In this document: positions 51,601-63,658 of the stretch, piece after piece
Layout: every line of letters begins with the position of its first letter
Position numbering within the stretch: position 1 is the first letter of the stretch
Assembly: GCA_019614645.1 (NCBI GenBank)
Contig: JABWDB010000008.1
Span: 3,472,001-3,536,000 of the forward strand
Source of the DNA: Stratiolaelaps scimitus
Lineage: Eukaryota > Arthropoda > Arachnida > Mesostigmata > Laelapidae
DNA: 64,000 nt
Reading direction: 5' to 3'
Translations under genes and position numbers: made by a program
The notes under the pieces: model-generated
The model's input: only the letters and a program-made list of their open reading frames with translations
The model's database searches: none
What the model was told of the DNA's origin: nothing

Positions 51601-54600
51601 GGAAAGGAGGACGACAAGGGAACGCCAGTTGCTCTGAAGCATTGGGCGAGACAGCATCAAGGACGGCTCTGGTCCGGCTGACGTCGCCAGAGCACACCGC
51701 CGTGCTCTGCAGAGCGGAAAATGGGGTTAGCCTTAGATAGTACGATATACAGACGTTGGACTTTGCCTGCTGTGCCATGAAGCAGAGCACACCCAATGCG
51801 GCTCGCCAGTCCAGAGAACCTTACCCCGAGACGAGCCCAGTAGCTCGGTTCACTCTGACGATCCTCGCCGGCTACGCTCGGCCTTCTTTCATATGTTGGA
51901 TATATTGCACACAAAGCACTCGTAGCTGACATCAATGACCGGCAGATGTGAAATAGAACACAGAAGTCAGAAAACTTAGCATAATTGCGAGTAATGTCAC
52001 ATAAGGCCACCGGTCCTATATGCAATATACAAATATACAGGTAGCAGTCACATAGAAGATGACTGATGTTTTCCGCTTATCCTGCCATCTCTTCCACTGG
52101 CTGTTTGCTTTTACAGCGTTGCTCGAGTTCTTTTTTGTTCCAATCAATAATGTTCGAATTACATTCCGCCAATGCTGAACCGACCTAATAGTTTCGTATG
52201 GGCACAACGTGGAGTGTCTCCCTCTCTCTCTCTCTGAATAGCTTCGGCCATTAACTTAGCCCTTCTGCCCATTGAAAGTTCGCCAAATACGCCCACACAC
52301 TTACGCGCACATCCAGATACAGAACACTCGTGGGCCACTCGCTTTACGCCATAGCTTGACTACGTAGTTTGCAAAGCCATCTACCCCCGCTTAAAGCTAC
52401 TTCTAAAGGCTACCCGCCCCCCCCAAACTAAATGGTGCTGGAGAACGTATGGAGCTGAGGGGGAAACGCCGGGTCATGACTGGAACCCCACTCCTCTGCT
52501 ATCCAATAGAAGACTCTACACTAGACGCCTGTTGTTGTTGAGCTCCTTGGCAGGCTGGCGCTCAATTGGCGAACTCAAAAAACCCGAGTGCGCTCTATTC
52601 TGGTCACCCCCGCTTCTGGCACCGCCATGGGCAGCTTCCATCATTATTTTGTGTGTGTGTGTGTGTCTCTGTTTGTGTAATATATCCCAAGAGAGCGTTC
52701 AGTCCTCGTCGTCAGTCGACGGCTCAGGGGGATATCAGTGGTGGAGGCAAGGCATCGCTGCTTTCGACGACGTTTATCGATCAGTGCTCCAGCTGCTGCT
52801 CGTACTCCTGCTCTATGAAGATGATAAAAACAATATCACGATGATGATGATGATGCTGATGGTGGTGATAATAATAACACAACAGCAGCAGAGCTGATGC
52901 CGATGAGACTGATAGTCCTGATGATTATGCTGGTGACGCTGTTGACGATTATAGGGTTAGCTGCCTATGGCTAGAGTAGCATGAGAATGTTGGCGTGTGT
53001 GTGTGTTCGTGTTATGCGCCTGCCTTCTTGATTAGCTAGGCAAGCCCGGTAGGGTTCGGGTACGAGGGGGGTCTGACAGGACCTGATGAAACCTAACGGG
53101 AACGGTGGCAACTGGACGGACGCGCCCGAACTCTGAGCGACTATTATAGCTGGTCATAGCTCTGCCCATAGCGAGCATGGGAGCTAGACAGTGTTTAGAG
53201 GGTCGGAATCGGCTTCCCAGCCACTGAACGTGGTAGTCATGGTGGTTCGGCGTGGGGGTGCGATTCTATTTCAGGCGCTCGCACGGTCGACCGCCCTCTA
53301 TGCTCTCACTTTTCCTACGCGTCACTTACGCGCGTTACGAACGCTGTGTACGCCGCCATCAGTTGTCCCGTACCAGCCCGAGGCATACACCAGGCGCCGC
53401 ATCTCAATGACGGTCATAGTGTAATCCGTAGCCGGTCTAGAAACGGGCAAGAATTATGAAGCTTTCGATATCTAAGCAACAAATTAACCTCAGCTGCATT
53501 CATCTGCAGCGGACGAGCAATTCAATGAAAGAATGAATCCTCATAAGGCAGACGTCGAGGTGGCCATCACGCTCAGGTCAGTTCTTGAGTAGCACATTTC
53601 ATCACTTGACATCACAGTGTCCTGCAGTGTGTTGTTGTTGTTCTATTGATTCGTCTTCTGTCATCGTAGGACGGTCTTCCCGTGCAGGACGGAGTGAACT
53701 AGGCGAGAAGCAAGGAACTAGCATCATTTCAGCTCACTACAGTGGTGACCTACTTAGCAACGGACTTTTGTTCTGGCCAAAGCGAACGATCAGCGGCACT
53801 TGACACTGTTGATGAGTGGCCGGAGACGACACTGTTGTGGTTGTATCCGCTAGCTGGTACTCGTTCGGGTGGGTACCTCGTATGAGGCTGTGCATGCCGG
53901 TGTGCGGCTGTGATATATGCGTGCTCAATAGTCTTCATAGGCCCGAATGTGTCATTATCGACTCGACGTCACTTCCTAGATTATTATCGGCCGGGAACGG
54001 TGCCGCGACAAAGGCGGAACAACGCAACAGAGAATAGGGGCGGGCCGCGTGGAAAAAGAGCAAGCGTTATTAAAGGACTCCTTCGACCTAGTTCCAACGA
54101 CCCAGTGACGCTCCTGGCGAGGCCAATAGCCGACGAGAGCAATTTATAATCGCGCCCGCCTCCGAGACACAGTGCGCCCCCAAAAAAGCCAGCGTGAACC
54201 GACCGATCCGACACCAGACTTAATAATGGAGTACTTGCAAGACGGAAGCTTTCGTTGCTTCTTGCAACGAAGCCATTCTGAGGAGGGCACATGTATGGAT
54301 AAATTTATTAGTTCACATAGATTTTACGTACGCTGAACAACAGCGGACGCCACTGCTGTCTGGTGGCGAACTCACCCACTGCATACTGTCAAGTACATAA
54401 CAACATCGCAATAAGCGCCGAGATCAATATTTGTATTATAACAGTTGTTAGTCTGAGCTTTTGTTGGCTTCACCGTTATTATAGAATTGTTTATTAACGA
54501 TGATCACCTTTCGGGGGGCAATGATTGTGTTCTCTTCATCCTTGCGGCTTGAAATACACTTGTCAGTCGAACAGATCCAAACGCTTCATAGGTGTTACAG

Positions 54601-55490
54601 GCCTAATTTACTGGCATCCTCAAACGGAACCACCCTAGGATGCACAGCGGTGTAAAGCACACAACTCGGTACACGTTCGAACAAAGCAATTGGAGCATTA
54701 GTGTTTAATTAATTTCTACAGGGCCTAATACCTTTTCATTGCAACGTGCATGGCAACCCAAAAAGCTAGAAATTCCTTGAAAAATAGCGCCACTGTTTGA
54801 AGTTTTTCCAGCTTTACAGTCAGTGCTGAATATATTCTATGAATGAATAGAACATCGTTGCCGCTGCGATATGAACAGGCAGCAAGTATGCGAGGATTAG
54901 CTGTTGTTACATACACAGCGCTTGGTTTTACTCGAGATTACCCTGAAAAAAAATCAGAAAACGTAAATCTATATTTGTCTATGTGCGTGTATATCACCGA
55001 TGTCTATTACGATTTTCACGCGTAATCGATATTCATAATATATATATACAGGGAGACATGTTTTTGTGAAAGCAACGTAAAATTGGCACACTTACGGAAA
55101 TTGCAACGGGGAAACCGCAAACGATGCCGGAACTGGGCTTTCGTAAACAAAAGATGGGAGCAGAAGAACTTATTTCTCGTTACGCTAAATATGGTGATTT
55201 CTGTGTATGAACTATTCGCTATGGCCATGGCTACTCTATTCGACAACTACCTGCGTGTTGTTCTTGTTTACGGGTTGTGCATTTACTCTGTATAAAGTCA
55301 GCATTCTATACACTGGTGCATCAATACAAGCCAGAGGGCATTTCCATGTATAGGTTGAATAAATGCAAATATGTGCATATATTTAAACGGATCATTACTC
55401 CGTTTGTCGCAAGCGATATGTGCTTGTTGGTGGTTGTTCCATGATTAAGCGTAAAGCTAATCATGCTTTCTGGCACTTGTAGACTACAAC
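48700..55490. other. G+C-richer stretch upstream of MGAT2, no coding gene recognised
   Basis: Includes an open minus-strand frame of 292 codons (49689-50567) and overlapping plus-strand frames. They are driven by (GA)n and (GGC)7 (50262-50282) and give Ser/Pro-rich, low-complexity peptides with no recognisable domain. A CpG-rich segment at 53980-54240 with GGGGCGGG (54037-54044) could be a promoter. MGAT2 has a 5' splice acceptor, so an upstream untranslated exon should lie somewhere here. Confidence 0.4.
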
Positions 55491-55491
55491 A

Positions 55492-55735
55492 AGCGTGATG
55501 TCTGAGACCCGAAAGATGGTGACCTATGCCTAGTCAAGATGAAGCCAGAGGAAACTCTAGTGGATGTCGGAAGTTACTCTGACGTGCAAATCGATAATCT
55601 GATCTGGGTATAGGGGCGAAAGACTAATCGAACCATCTAGTAGCTGGTTCCTTCCGAAGTTCCCCTCAGGATAGCAAGCGCACACCTTTCGTTTCATCCC
55701 ATAAAGCTAATGATTAGAGCTATTGGGGCGTATAT
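55492..55735 (+). pseudogene. 28S rRNA gene fragment
   Basis: About 240 bp match the conserved core of large-subunit rRNA. Starting near GTGATGTCTGAGACCCGAAAG, it passes through GACGTGCAAATCGAT and TAGGGGCGAAAGACTAATCG, continues with AACCATCTAGTAGCTGGTTCC and CCTCAGGATAGC, and ends near TAAAGCTAATGATTAGAG. A 48-nt block (55604-55651) appears unchanged from the universal sequence, while flanks carry many substitutions. Upstream and downstream rRNA regions are absent, so this is an isolated insertion. It could be a processed fragment or the head of a 28S-derived SINE. Confidence 0.88.
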
Positions 55736-56107
55736 AGCCTCCTTCGTGGATCACTAGGATTATGGGTCACAACCAAGTTTGCGATCGTAGTTTAAGCTGT
55801 GTCGCATGATTATGGTATTTTTTCGGTTTGGTCGACACAACGATAAGCAAGACAGTGCCGAAGTTTTCTGTTAAGTGTATGAATGAGGCAGGTTCCACAG
55901 AGTTGACTTGCCGCTAGGTATACATAGGCCACGCCGCTGTATGTCACGGAGACAGGTCATCGTCAGTCAGCTAATCATTGCATGGTGTTTGTTCTGATCT
56001 CTGTTTCAGGATCAGGTGTTGGGAGTGGTTCATGGGGCGGCGTTGTGGGGCTGCTGTCTGCGCCGGGGAGACGCCTTCGACGCTGTGTCGCTAGCGTCAC
56101 GCTGCCG

Positions 56108-57483
56108 ATGCGTCTTCGGCGGCAGTATCCGCTGCTTATATCTAAGGCGGCGATAACGCTTTGTTTCACGTGCCTGATCTGGTATCAGATACGAGATCCG
56201 GCGCCGTCGGCCAACGCCGACGCTGAGACCTCGCCGCGGGCGTTTGCCCCGTTACGACAGTATAATGGCAGCCTCCCGGCTATCGAGCTGCCTCCCGCAG
56301 GGGCCCGAACACCAGGGCCCGAGGCGTCGTCATACGTTCGAAGCTATGTGGCCGAGCTAAATCGCATGCAGACGATACATAATGAGGACGTTTACGGGCC
56401 GCTGGCGGAGCACGATGTCGTTATTGTTGTCCAGGTCCACAATCGGTGGACCTATCTCGAAGCGCTAATTGACTCCCTTCGGGCGGTGCCCGACATCAAT
56501 CGCACCCTGCTGATCTTCTCGCATGACTTCTACGATGCGGGCGGCCTCATCGAGGAGCTGCCAAAGATTGTGACGTTCACAAAGATGATGCAGATCTTCT
56601 ATCCGTCGTCGATACAGCTCGAGCCGAACCGCTTTCCCGGCGACGACCCGAAGGACTGTCCACGCGACGCAACGAAAGAGCGCGCGGAAAAGTTGGGCTG
56701 TCAGAATGCCGCCTATCCAGATCTCTACGGACATTATCGAGAAGGGAAGTTCTGTCAGACGAAACACCACTGGTGGTGGAAAGCGAATCGGGTGATGGAC
56801 GCGCTAAATGTGACGGCTCAGCATAATGGCCCGTTCATGTTCCTCGAAGAGGATCACTACGTAACGCCGGACGTACTGCACGTCCTACGTCGAATGGAAG
56901 CCGCCCAGCCAAAGGCGTGTCCCGAGTGTCGAATATTCGTCATGGGCACCTACCTGAAGTCGTTCAACTATCGCCAGTTCGGCTCAACTGTCGATATTCT
57001 CAAGTGGGCCTCATCGCGGCATAATATGGGCATGGTGCTCTATCGGGAACTCTGGCGGGAGGTGCGTGACCGTTGCGCGCATACGTTCTGCACGTATGAC
57101 GACTACAACTGGGACTGGTCGCTGTACCGTGTCAGCATGTCGTGTCTGTCGAAGCCTTTACACGCGATGGTGATACGAACAACGCGCGTGTTCCACGTCG
57201 GCGAATGTGGCGTGCATCATAAAGGTTAGTACGATTGTCTATGAGCAACAGCCCGAACAGTCGTCTCGACGGTCAGCCGTAGACGATTAGTGATACTATT
57301 TGCTGTCCGGTGACAAATTCGGAGACTACGAAATTGTGGCAGATCTAGAGGGACGACTACTTGATAAACGGGCGTTGCCAGTCGCGAAGACCGTAGGGGG
57401 ACAACGCAAGTCAGCAGAGGCATTTCAATCGGAACGTGTCTATTATTAAAATTAGTATATATATATATATATATATATTATAC

Positions 57484-57521
<38 letters not shown>

Positions 57522-59342
57522 CATATATATATATATATAATATATATATATATATATGTATATATATGTATAATATATATATATAATATATATTTATTTA
57601 ACAAAATCCCACTAGCTTGATGCGAGGACAACGTTTATATTTTGTCTATTCGCTAGACATGGAACAACTCATTGTGAACGATTGCGGACCCGAAGGCGTC
57701 CACTTTGTCCACTTGCTCGTACGAACATTAACTCACGACTCGACCGAACCCCGCTGCGGCTCCCGGGTCAACTTTGGCATTGTCACTAAAGTGACGCTCT
57801 TCCGTTTTCCCCGAAGGCCACCGCGGCGGCCCGTACTCGCTATGCTTAAATATAGCCGCTTGCTTGTCTAATATACATCAGCTGTGATTAGCTGCCGCAT
57901 CGTTGCCGTTCTGTACGACGTATTCCCGTCTCGTTGCAAACAGACCACGGTGGCGGCAACGGCCGAAGTACCTCGCCGCTTCACCTCGTCGGAACTGCTC
58001 GGACAGACGCTGCAGGACGGATTGCTGCCACGCTCACTATGAGCTATAGAATATGATGACGCTCATCATTTCCATAAGAATACTAATAATAATAATAATA
58101 TTGCCTCGCAAGCCTAATGTGAATTGGGCTCGCTTGGTCAGTTAAGCAGTGAGCGAATGGATAGCCCCGAAGCCTAGAGCTTCGGACGGACGTTCCGGAT
58201 ACACACACATAACGTATCCTGCCGTCTCTGATGTCGTCTGTTGGTCGCTTGGTCGCTTGGATCTATCCGTTTGATGGTCTACCCATCCTCCGATCTACCT
58301 GGATGTATCGGATGCTCGGCTCCGAGTAAATCTGACCTGCCGCCACCTATACCTCGACTGTCCCCGGTGTCTGCATGGTCATATTACCCATGCGGATTAG
58401 TATTGCTTGCAATGTGATAGCTGCCTGCTGCTGCTCGTACTGCTGCCGCTGCTACTGATCAGGAACCTCAAGCGAATCGAAGGTCGCCCAATCAAGGTCA
58501 CTGGCATAGCATTTGCCTACGGGCTTGCGTGACGTCTACCTATTCTATGACAAAGTCAATCGTTGGTAGGACATCTAAATTGGCTCAGCTTTGCGTCTAT
58601 ATATCATCCATGTAGACGTCACTTCGATTTAATTAGCAATATTATGATTATTATTTAGTAGCAGCACCACCACCAGCAACCCTGGTGCTGAATATGCAAC
58701 CTTGTGTGCGTTTTGTTGTTGTGTTGTCAGCTCTAGAACGTGCTCGTTCGAGTGAGAGAAATGTAATTTACTAAGTTAATTTTTTCTTTCAGTCATTATA
58801 ATGACTTTGCGGCCATCTATTTGCTTTGTTTCTTACAGCATGTTGTTCTGGTAAGTACCCATTTTTTAAATCTGAGTGTTTTTTTTTGGAATTAGTGTGC
58901 CAAAAATGTTCGCCGAATGGATGCCCGTACTACTCGACCCCAACAGATGGCAATTGTTACTTGAGCTCTCAAGTTTTTGCATTCTCTTGCACTTTTCGAT
59001 GTTTTAGTTTATTATATGGTTTCTCGCAGTCGATTGATATCTTTGTCCTTGTCGACTTCTGCAACGAATTTTCTGAGGGTACCCGCATGATGAACACCCA
59101 ATTAGCAATTCTCTTAGAAACCGGGTGACGTTTTGTTGTCGCTCATGGACTGCTCATGTCTCCTCGTAGTTCAAGATTAGATTTCATTTGTTTCCACTAT
59201 TTTGTGTGTTGTGTACTGGGATTAGCATGATCAATCACCTGTTTGAGTGCTTCTATTATGATGGTCTGGCACACATGCTGGCAACCGGCTAACAGTTAGC
59301 ATAACCGTGTACCTATATATATTATATATATATATAACCGTG

Positions 59343-59381
<39 letters not shown>

Positions 59382-62015
59382 CACGGTTATGCTAACTTAT
59401 ATATATATTATATTATATATATTCAAGTTAGCCGGCCGGTTGCCAGCATGTGTGCCAGGCCGGCAACACTCTTGTTTGTCGATTCTTCCAATACACGGTT
59501 ATTGGAAGAATCGACAAACACGATTGGTCGGGTCAACCTGGTAGGGGCGCACTTCAATAGCAGCTTGAGATAGAAGCCCATTGTGGCTCGCTTCGATCGC
59601 ATCTTCCACCTTAAATTGGTCTCCAACCTCAATTCCGGATGACAGTTTCACATACATTATGGTCGCTACGATTCTCGTTGTCTCGAACCTTCCAAGAGCA
59701 CATCTCAAAGAAGGTCCTGTGGCGAAAGCTCTGTTGTTTGCCAATCTGTGAATCAACGTCACTCATACGCGCCCATTGTTCTCTCCTCTTGACGTTGACC
59801 TTCAGTAGTAGACCATTGTAAAGGCTGTTGCGATGGTATCTCGAGTAGACCAGCTCGGTTGTGGCCGAGCTCGAATACTCGAAACTAAATGAACATAATG
59901 ATTATCAACGTGATCGGCGGGCCAAAAACAATTAATTAGCTTTCATTCCTCCATTTCATGGGCATACACCTCATGATTCTTGGAGTTTCGTGTACGCCCT
60001 TAGTTTTTTCATATTTTTGCAACGCGGTGCAGTCCAATCCACTATTGAAATCTACATTTTTTGTGCCCTAGCCTACGATGTTGCAAGTGGGCCTGCATAG
60101 GTATAGAAACGCTACCCGACTGACGGATGAACTGGATATATTCGCTTCAGTATAGAGCTTAAGTAACGCGGCCATCGGGGCCAGAACAATTGGTCGCCTC
60201 CGCTCAAGGCAGTCGCCGATACTGGAATACTCTGGGCATTCTATTGCCTTCGAATATCGACGTTTCTAACCAGAGGGCGAAGCATTGTCGTTCAGGGTAG
60301 TCTCAGATTCGGTAGAGTTGTTTTTTTTTTGTTGCTTACGTGGCCGCATCAATTCGCATAACAACTATCGGATAAGCAACCACCATTAGCAACCTTCATT
60401 GTTCTTAAGCTAGCCTCCCGACGAATAATTGTCAATGGCAATTTGCGCATACATGTAAATTCACTCGCTCCGCTCCTCCGATTATCCGGAGCGTCCAATT
60501 CTTATCACCACCACGCTGCTCTGAGCATCGTCCCATTTGCGTTGGATGTTCGGGGCCTCGGTTTGGACGCACTCCGAGTGCGCCCGTGCACGCGCCTGCA
60601 GGTGGCACAGTGGCACGCAGATGCATGGCAAACGAGCGCTAGTGCCGGCAGACCTATGGATTGCTGTAACGATTTTTGTGCATCACGCTGAAGCGATCGT
60701 GTCGCCCTCCTCTGTCCCCGACGTCGCTCGCGTAGAGGATGCACCCCACCGCTACTCGGGACAAACTCGGCCGCAGTGGGCATTTCCATAATGCTGTTCC
60801 CTGTTACATATTAATTAGCCCGTCCGCCCGCCTTCCCGTTCCTCTGCCAGCTGGTCCCGCAGCGTCGCGGATCGTCACGATTGTCTGTGAAAGACGGCCA
60901 GAGAGAGAGAGAGAGAGAGGTGAAGTTTGTCTGTATAATGCTGGTCAGTGTAGCCGTCACAGTAACCGGTCTGCTGCATTTAAGCTTAATGTGCAACGAC
61001 GCACCCAGCGAACAGCAACCAACCCTCTGGAGGCTAATAGCATTGCTCCTGGTAGTGGTAGCGGTCGCACCCGCCGCTAAAGACCATCATGTACATACAT
61101 AACTAGGCAGACAGAGAGATAGGTACATGTGTTTACTTATGTCCTGTAATGACGTTGAACGTAACAGCGTATGGCAGTACGGTAGTCGTTTCAGTGTATA
61201 GTTGTGTTTTTGTTGTGTTCGCCTGAGAATTGGCTTTTCAAAACAGTCTGCCTTGCTGCGCTTGGTTGAACCTTTGGTGAACTACGAGGGAACACATCGA
61301 AATTTCGCTTTTCTCGACCACTGTTGGATGAAGAACTTCGAAGATTTACACTTATCCACAACCGCGTGTTTTTGAAGAGCGAAGATACGCTCTCAGCATA
61401 AAACAAACACGTCTACACAAAGTAGCAACGTTGCGCGGACGCACTTGTATATAGATTGTATTTAATACATATGTGGACTCCTGTACATAGAATGTTCGTT
61501 TTTGTATAACTACGCGTGTACAGTGGACCACCCGAGTATTATTTATTCGCGTATTCCTTCATGTCTTTCAGGAAATCATGATTAACGAATTATGTTAATT
61601 TCGTCCATGGATGAATGCTGGGAGAGACCGACGAAGCAAATGCTATGATCTATTATCTATGATGGGTGTATCCATAACCTTCCCCTAATCGAACAAAAGG
61701 TTGCCGATCTCGCTATGAACTAACATTGCCTCTGACCTTATTTCGCGTTTGTGTCTGTGCGGGTGTGCTCACCTCGGTGCGACTTTGTATCGTTGGCCCG
61801 ACCTGACTCTGTTTACAGGCAAAAATTGCGACCAGTCGCGCCTGATCCGTGCGGCATCTGGGGTCATTTCCGCATCCGGCGTCCACTTCTTTCCGAGCCT
61901 TGTCCGAGTGCAGAAGGGCCTTCAGCGGCCGCTCAAAGCACAGAAGCCCAACGGTGGCTGGGGAGACATTCGAGACCACCAGATCTGTATGCACTTTCTC
62001 AACGAAACACTCTAG
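56108..62015 (+). CDS. MGAT2: MGAT2, N-acetylglucosaminyltransferase II (complete)
   Basis: Golgi enzyme that adds GlcNAc in beta-1,2 linkage to the alpha-1,6 mannose arm, committing N-glycans to the complex type. Two coding exons, 56108-57224 and 61819-62015 (stop TAG), join in phase 1 (CATCATAAAG|GCAAAAATTGC) to give 437 residues; human is about 447. Type II topology: a short basic N-terminus then a membrane segment at about residues 10-28. Motifs: VVIVVQVHNR, FSHDF, FPGDDPKDCPRD, SQTKHHWWWK-like QTKHHWWWK, catalytic-site EED at 247-249 (FLEEDHYVTPD), TFCTYDDYNWDWSL, GECGVHHK and the C-terminal GGWGDIRDHQIC. An in-frame ATG at 55982 was rejected: CTCTGTTTCAG ends at 56009, so that ATG is probably intronic and 56108 begins the family-like N-terminus. 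The last exon is only 65 codons and lies 4.6 kb away. Confidence 0.95.
57455..57597. repeat. Complex AT microsatellite
   Basis: About 140 bp of TA runs with GTATATAC and TATAATATA interruptions; largely self-complementary. Confidence 0.95.
59266..59520. repeat. Nested fold-back element
   Basis: Three inverted repeats are packed together. The outer pair is 59266-59293 with 59427-59458 (CTGGCACACATGCTGGCAAC core, one arm with a 4-bp insertion). The inner pair is 59295-59311 with 59380-59396, exact over 17 bp, around an (AT)n spacer. A separate hairpin with exact 21-bp arms, 59473-59493 and 59500-59520, has loop CACGGT. The motif ACACGGTTAT recurs in the inner arm and in the hairpin. Confidence 0.93.
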
Positions 62016-63419
62016 GAGATGAAGACTGAACTGAGCAGAACTCACTGGAATGGGTCATCACATCACGTCGCTCCCAAAATCGAAATCCTGACCCAGCATT
62101 TGACAAACGCTGATCGTGACTATGCACGGTGCGGTAGTGCCGGCAAGGGGGCAAGCACCTTTGGACATCTCCGTCGTCGTCTGTCGTCGAGCTCGGAGCG
62201 GGCGTTTTCCGGCTTGACCGTTACCACGACGCTAAGATCGCATTAGGAACCCAAATGAGGAGGAACAAGCAAAATTGCGTGCCTACTATAACGTGTACTT
62301 TACACTGTGATACCATAGCAAAGCTAGTTATACTCAAGGTCATCCAGGAGCTTGGCATTTGACGACGTTCGTTGCGTACTGTGGGGCTGACACACATCGC
62401 ACTGCGCATTGATGACTTGTCCTGCAGATTTGATATTTCGATCTCGACAATGTATACTAGACAATATAACTAACGAACTTTCTTGTATATCGGACTATTT
62501 CCCTTATTTACTGGAAAAAAACAGAGCTGTGTACGACGCTTAGGGAGTGTCGAAACACAGGACCATGATCGTCAAATCCACTCCAAGTGGTGATCTTTCT
62601 CTGCTCCGATGTTCCGTGAGACAGTTAGGTTGAACAGTCGAGTTAAACCGGATGAGAAAACGTATCCGAATCTAGAGTTTTTTTTCCTTGCTCCCACCGT
62701 CCGGCTCAAGTTCATCTCCGACCACTTGGACCAGCAGCAACCAAAAACAACATACTAGTCATGCCTGCAGCACAAAATTAGCAAATGGTACTAAACAATC
62801 AACGGACCATCGTCATTGCTGGCGCTGCTACCTCGCCAGACTAAAACTATACAGATTGTATAATGATATACCCATCAACTCGCAACATCTTTGACGTCCC
62901 ATCGCGATATCTCAACGCTCCCTGACTATTGGGAACATTTCACCATCGATTCGATGACGAGGGGCTGAAATAGCAGCGGTTCTGTTTGAGCCACACGACG
63001 ATCACTGCATACACACCACCTGTTTGACGAGTCCACCATCACCTTAGTAGCGAGAGATGTCTTGTATGGTCACCCGGTCAGTTGCCCCATGCACGATATC
63101 GGACGGGGTCCGCAGGGCTATGAGCTTTGGGAAGCCTGACATTGCACGATGATGGGCGATATCAAGCGAGAAGTAACATCCATGTAGCCACATTACGTCA
63201 ACATCGATCAGTCAGTCAATCAATCAGTGAATATAACACTTCTTGTGGATGTATCATCATGTGTGACATCTTCTCATGTCACATGTCGCAATGTTGCCCC
63301 AAATTGAGTGTCTCTTCGAAGAAATGTACCATAGGCGCTGAAGTGTGATTAAGGCTCTCAGTGATATGAAGTGCTCCTTGCTTACGTTTGTCTGTGAGAA
63401 GTTGGAGAGAGAGAGAAGT

Positions 63420-63464
<45 letters not shown>

Positions 63465-63655
63465 TATAGATGATATATTATTAATTAATAATAATATACC
63501 AATACACACAGTTAGATGGCGAAGTACTGTTTTGATGTATTGTATGTACAGTTCGTGCATTTTGCCGGTGGGCGCGTTTTCAACAAATTAACTAATTTAT
63601 GGCACTTTATATACAAATAATAATAATACCAATAATAATTTATTATAACAGGAAC
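62016..63655. other. Region downstream of MGAT2
   Basis: Should start with the MGAT2 3' untranslated region. No canonical AATAAA was noticed close to the stop and no further gene was recognised. An (AT)17 run lies at 63428-63461. Confidence 0.5.
63428..63461. repeat. (AT)17 microsatellite
   Basis: Uninterrupted 34-bp AT run preceded by CACACACA. Confidence 0.95.
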
Positions 63656-63658
63656 AAT

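Larger units (their letters stand above)
57225..61818 (+). other. MGAT2 intron
   Basis: 4.6 kb GT-AG intron (GTTAGT...TTTACAG). It contains an AT block (57455-57597), a nested fold-back (59266-59520), a (GA)n run near 60901 and scattered short ORFs, none recognised as a nested gene. Confidence 0.85.

Noticed and set aside
55982..56107. Upstream in-frame ATG for MGAT2
   Set aside because: CTCTGTTTCAG ends at 56009, so this ATG is probably in a 5' intron; the downstream Met gives the expected short cytoplasmic tail and membrane anchor.
57617..57871. ORF inside the MGAT2 intron
   Set aside because: No family resemblance, starts next to an AT block, and no splice or promoter context.
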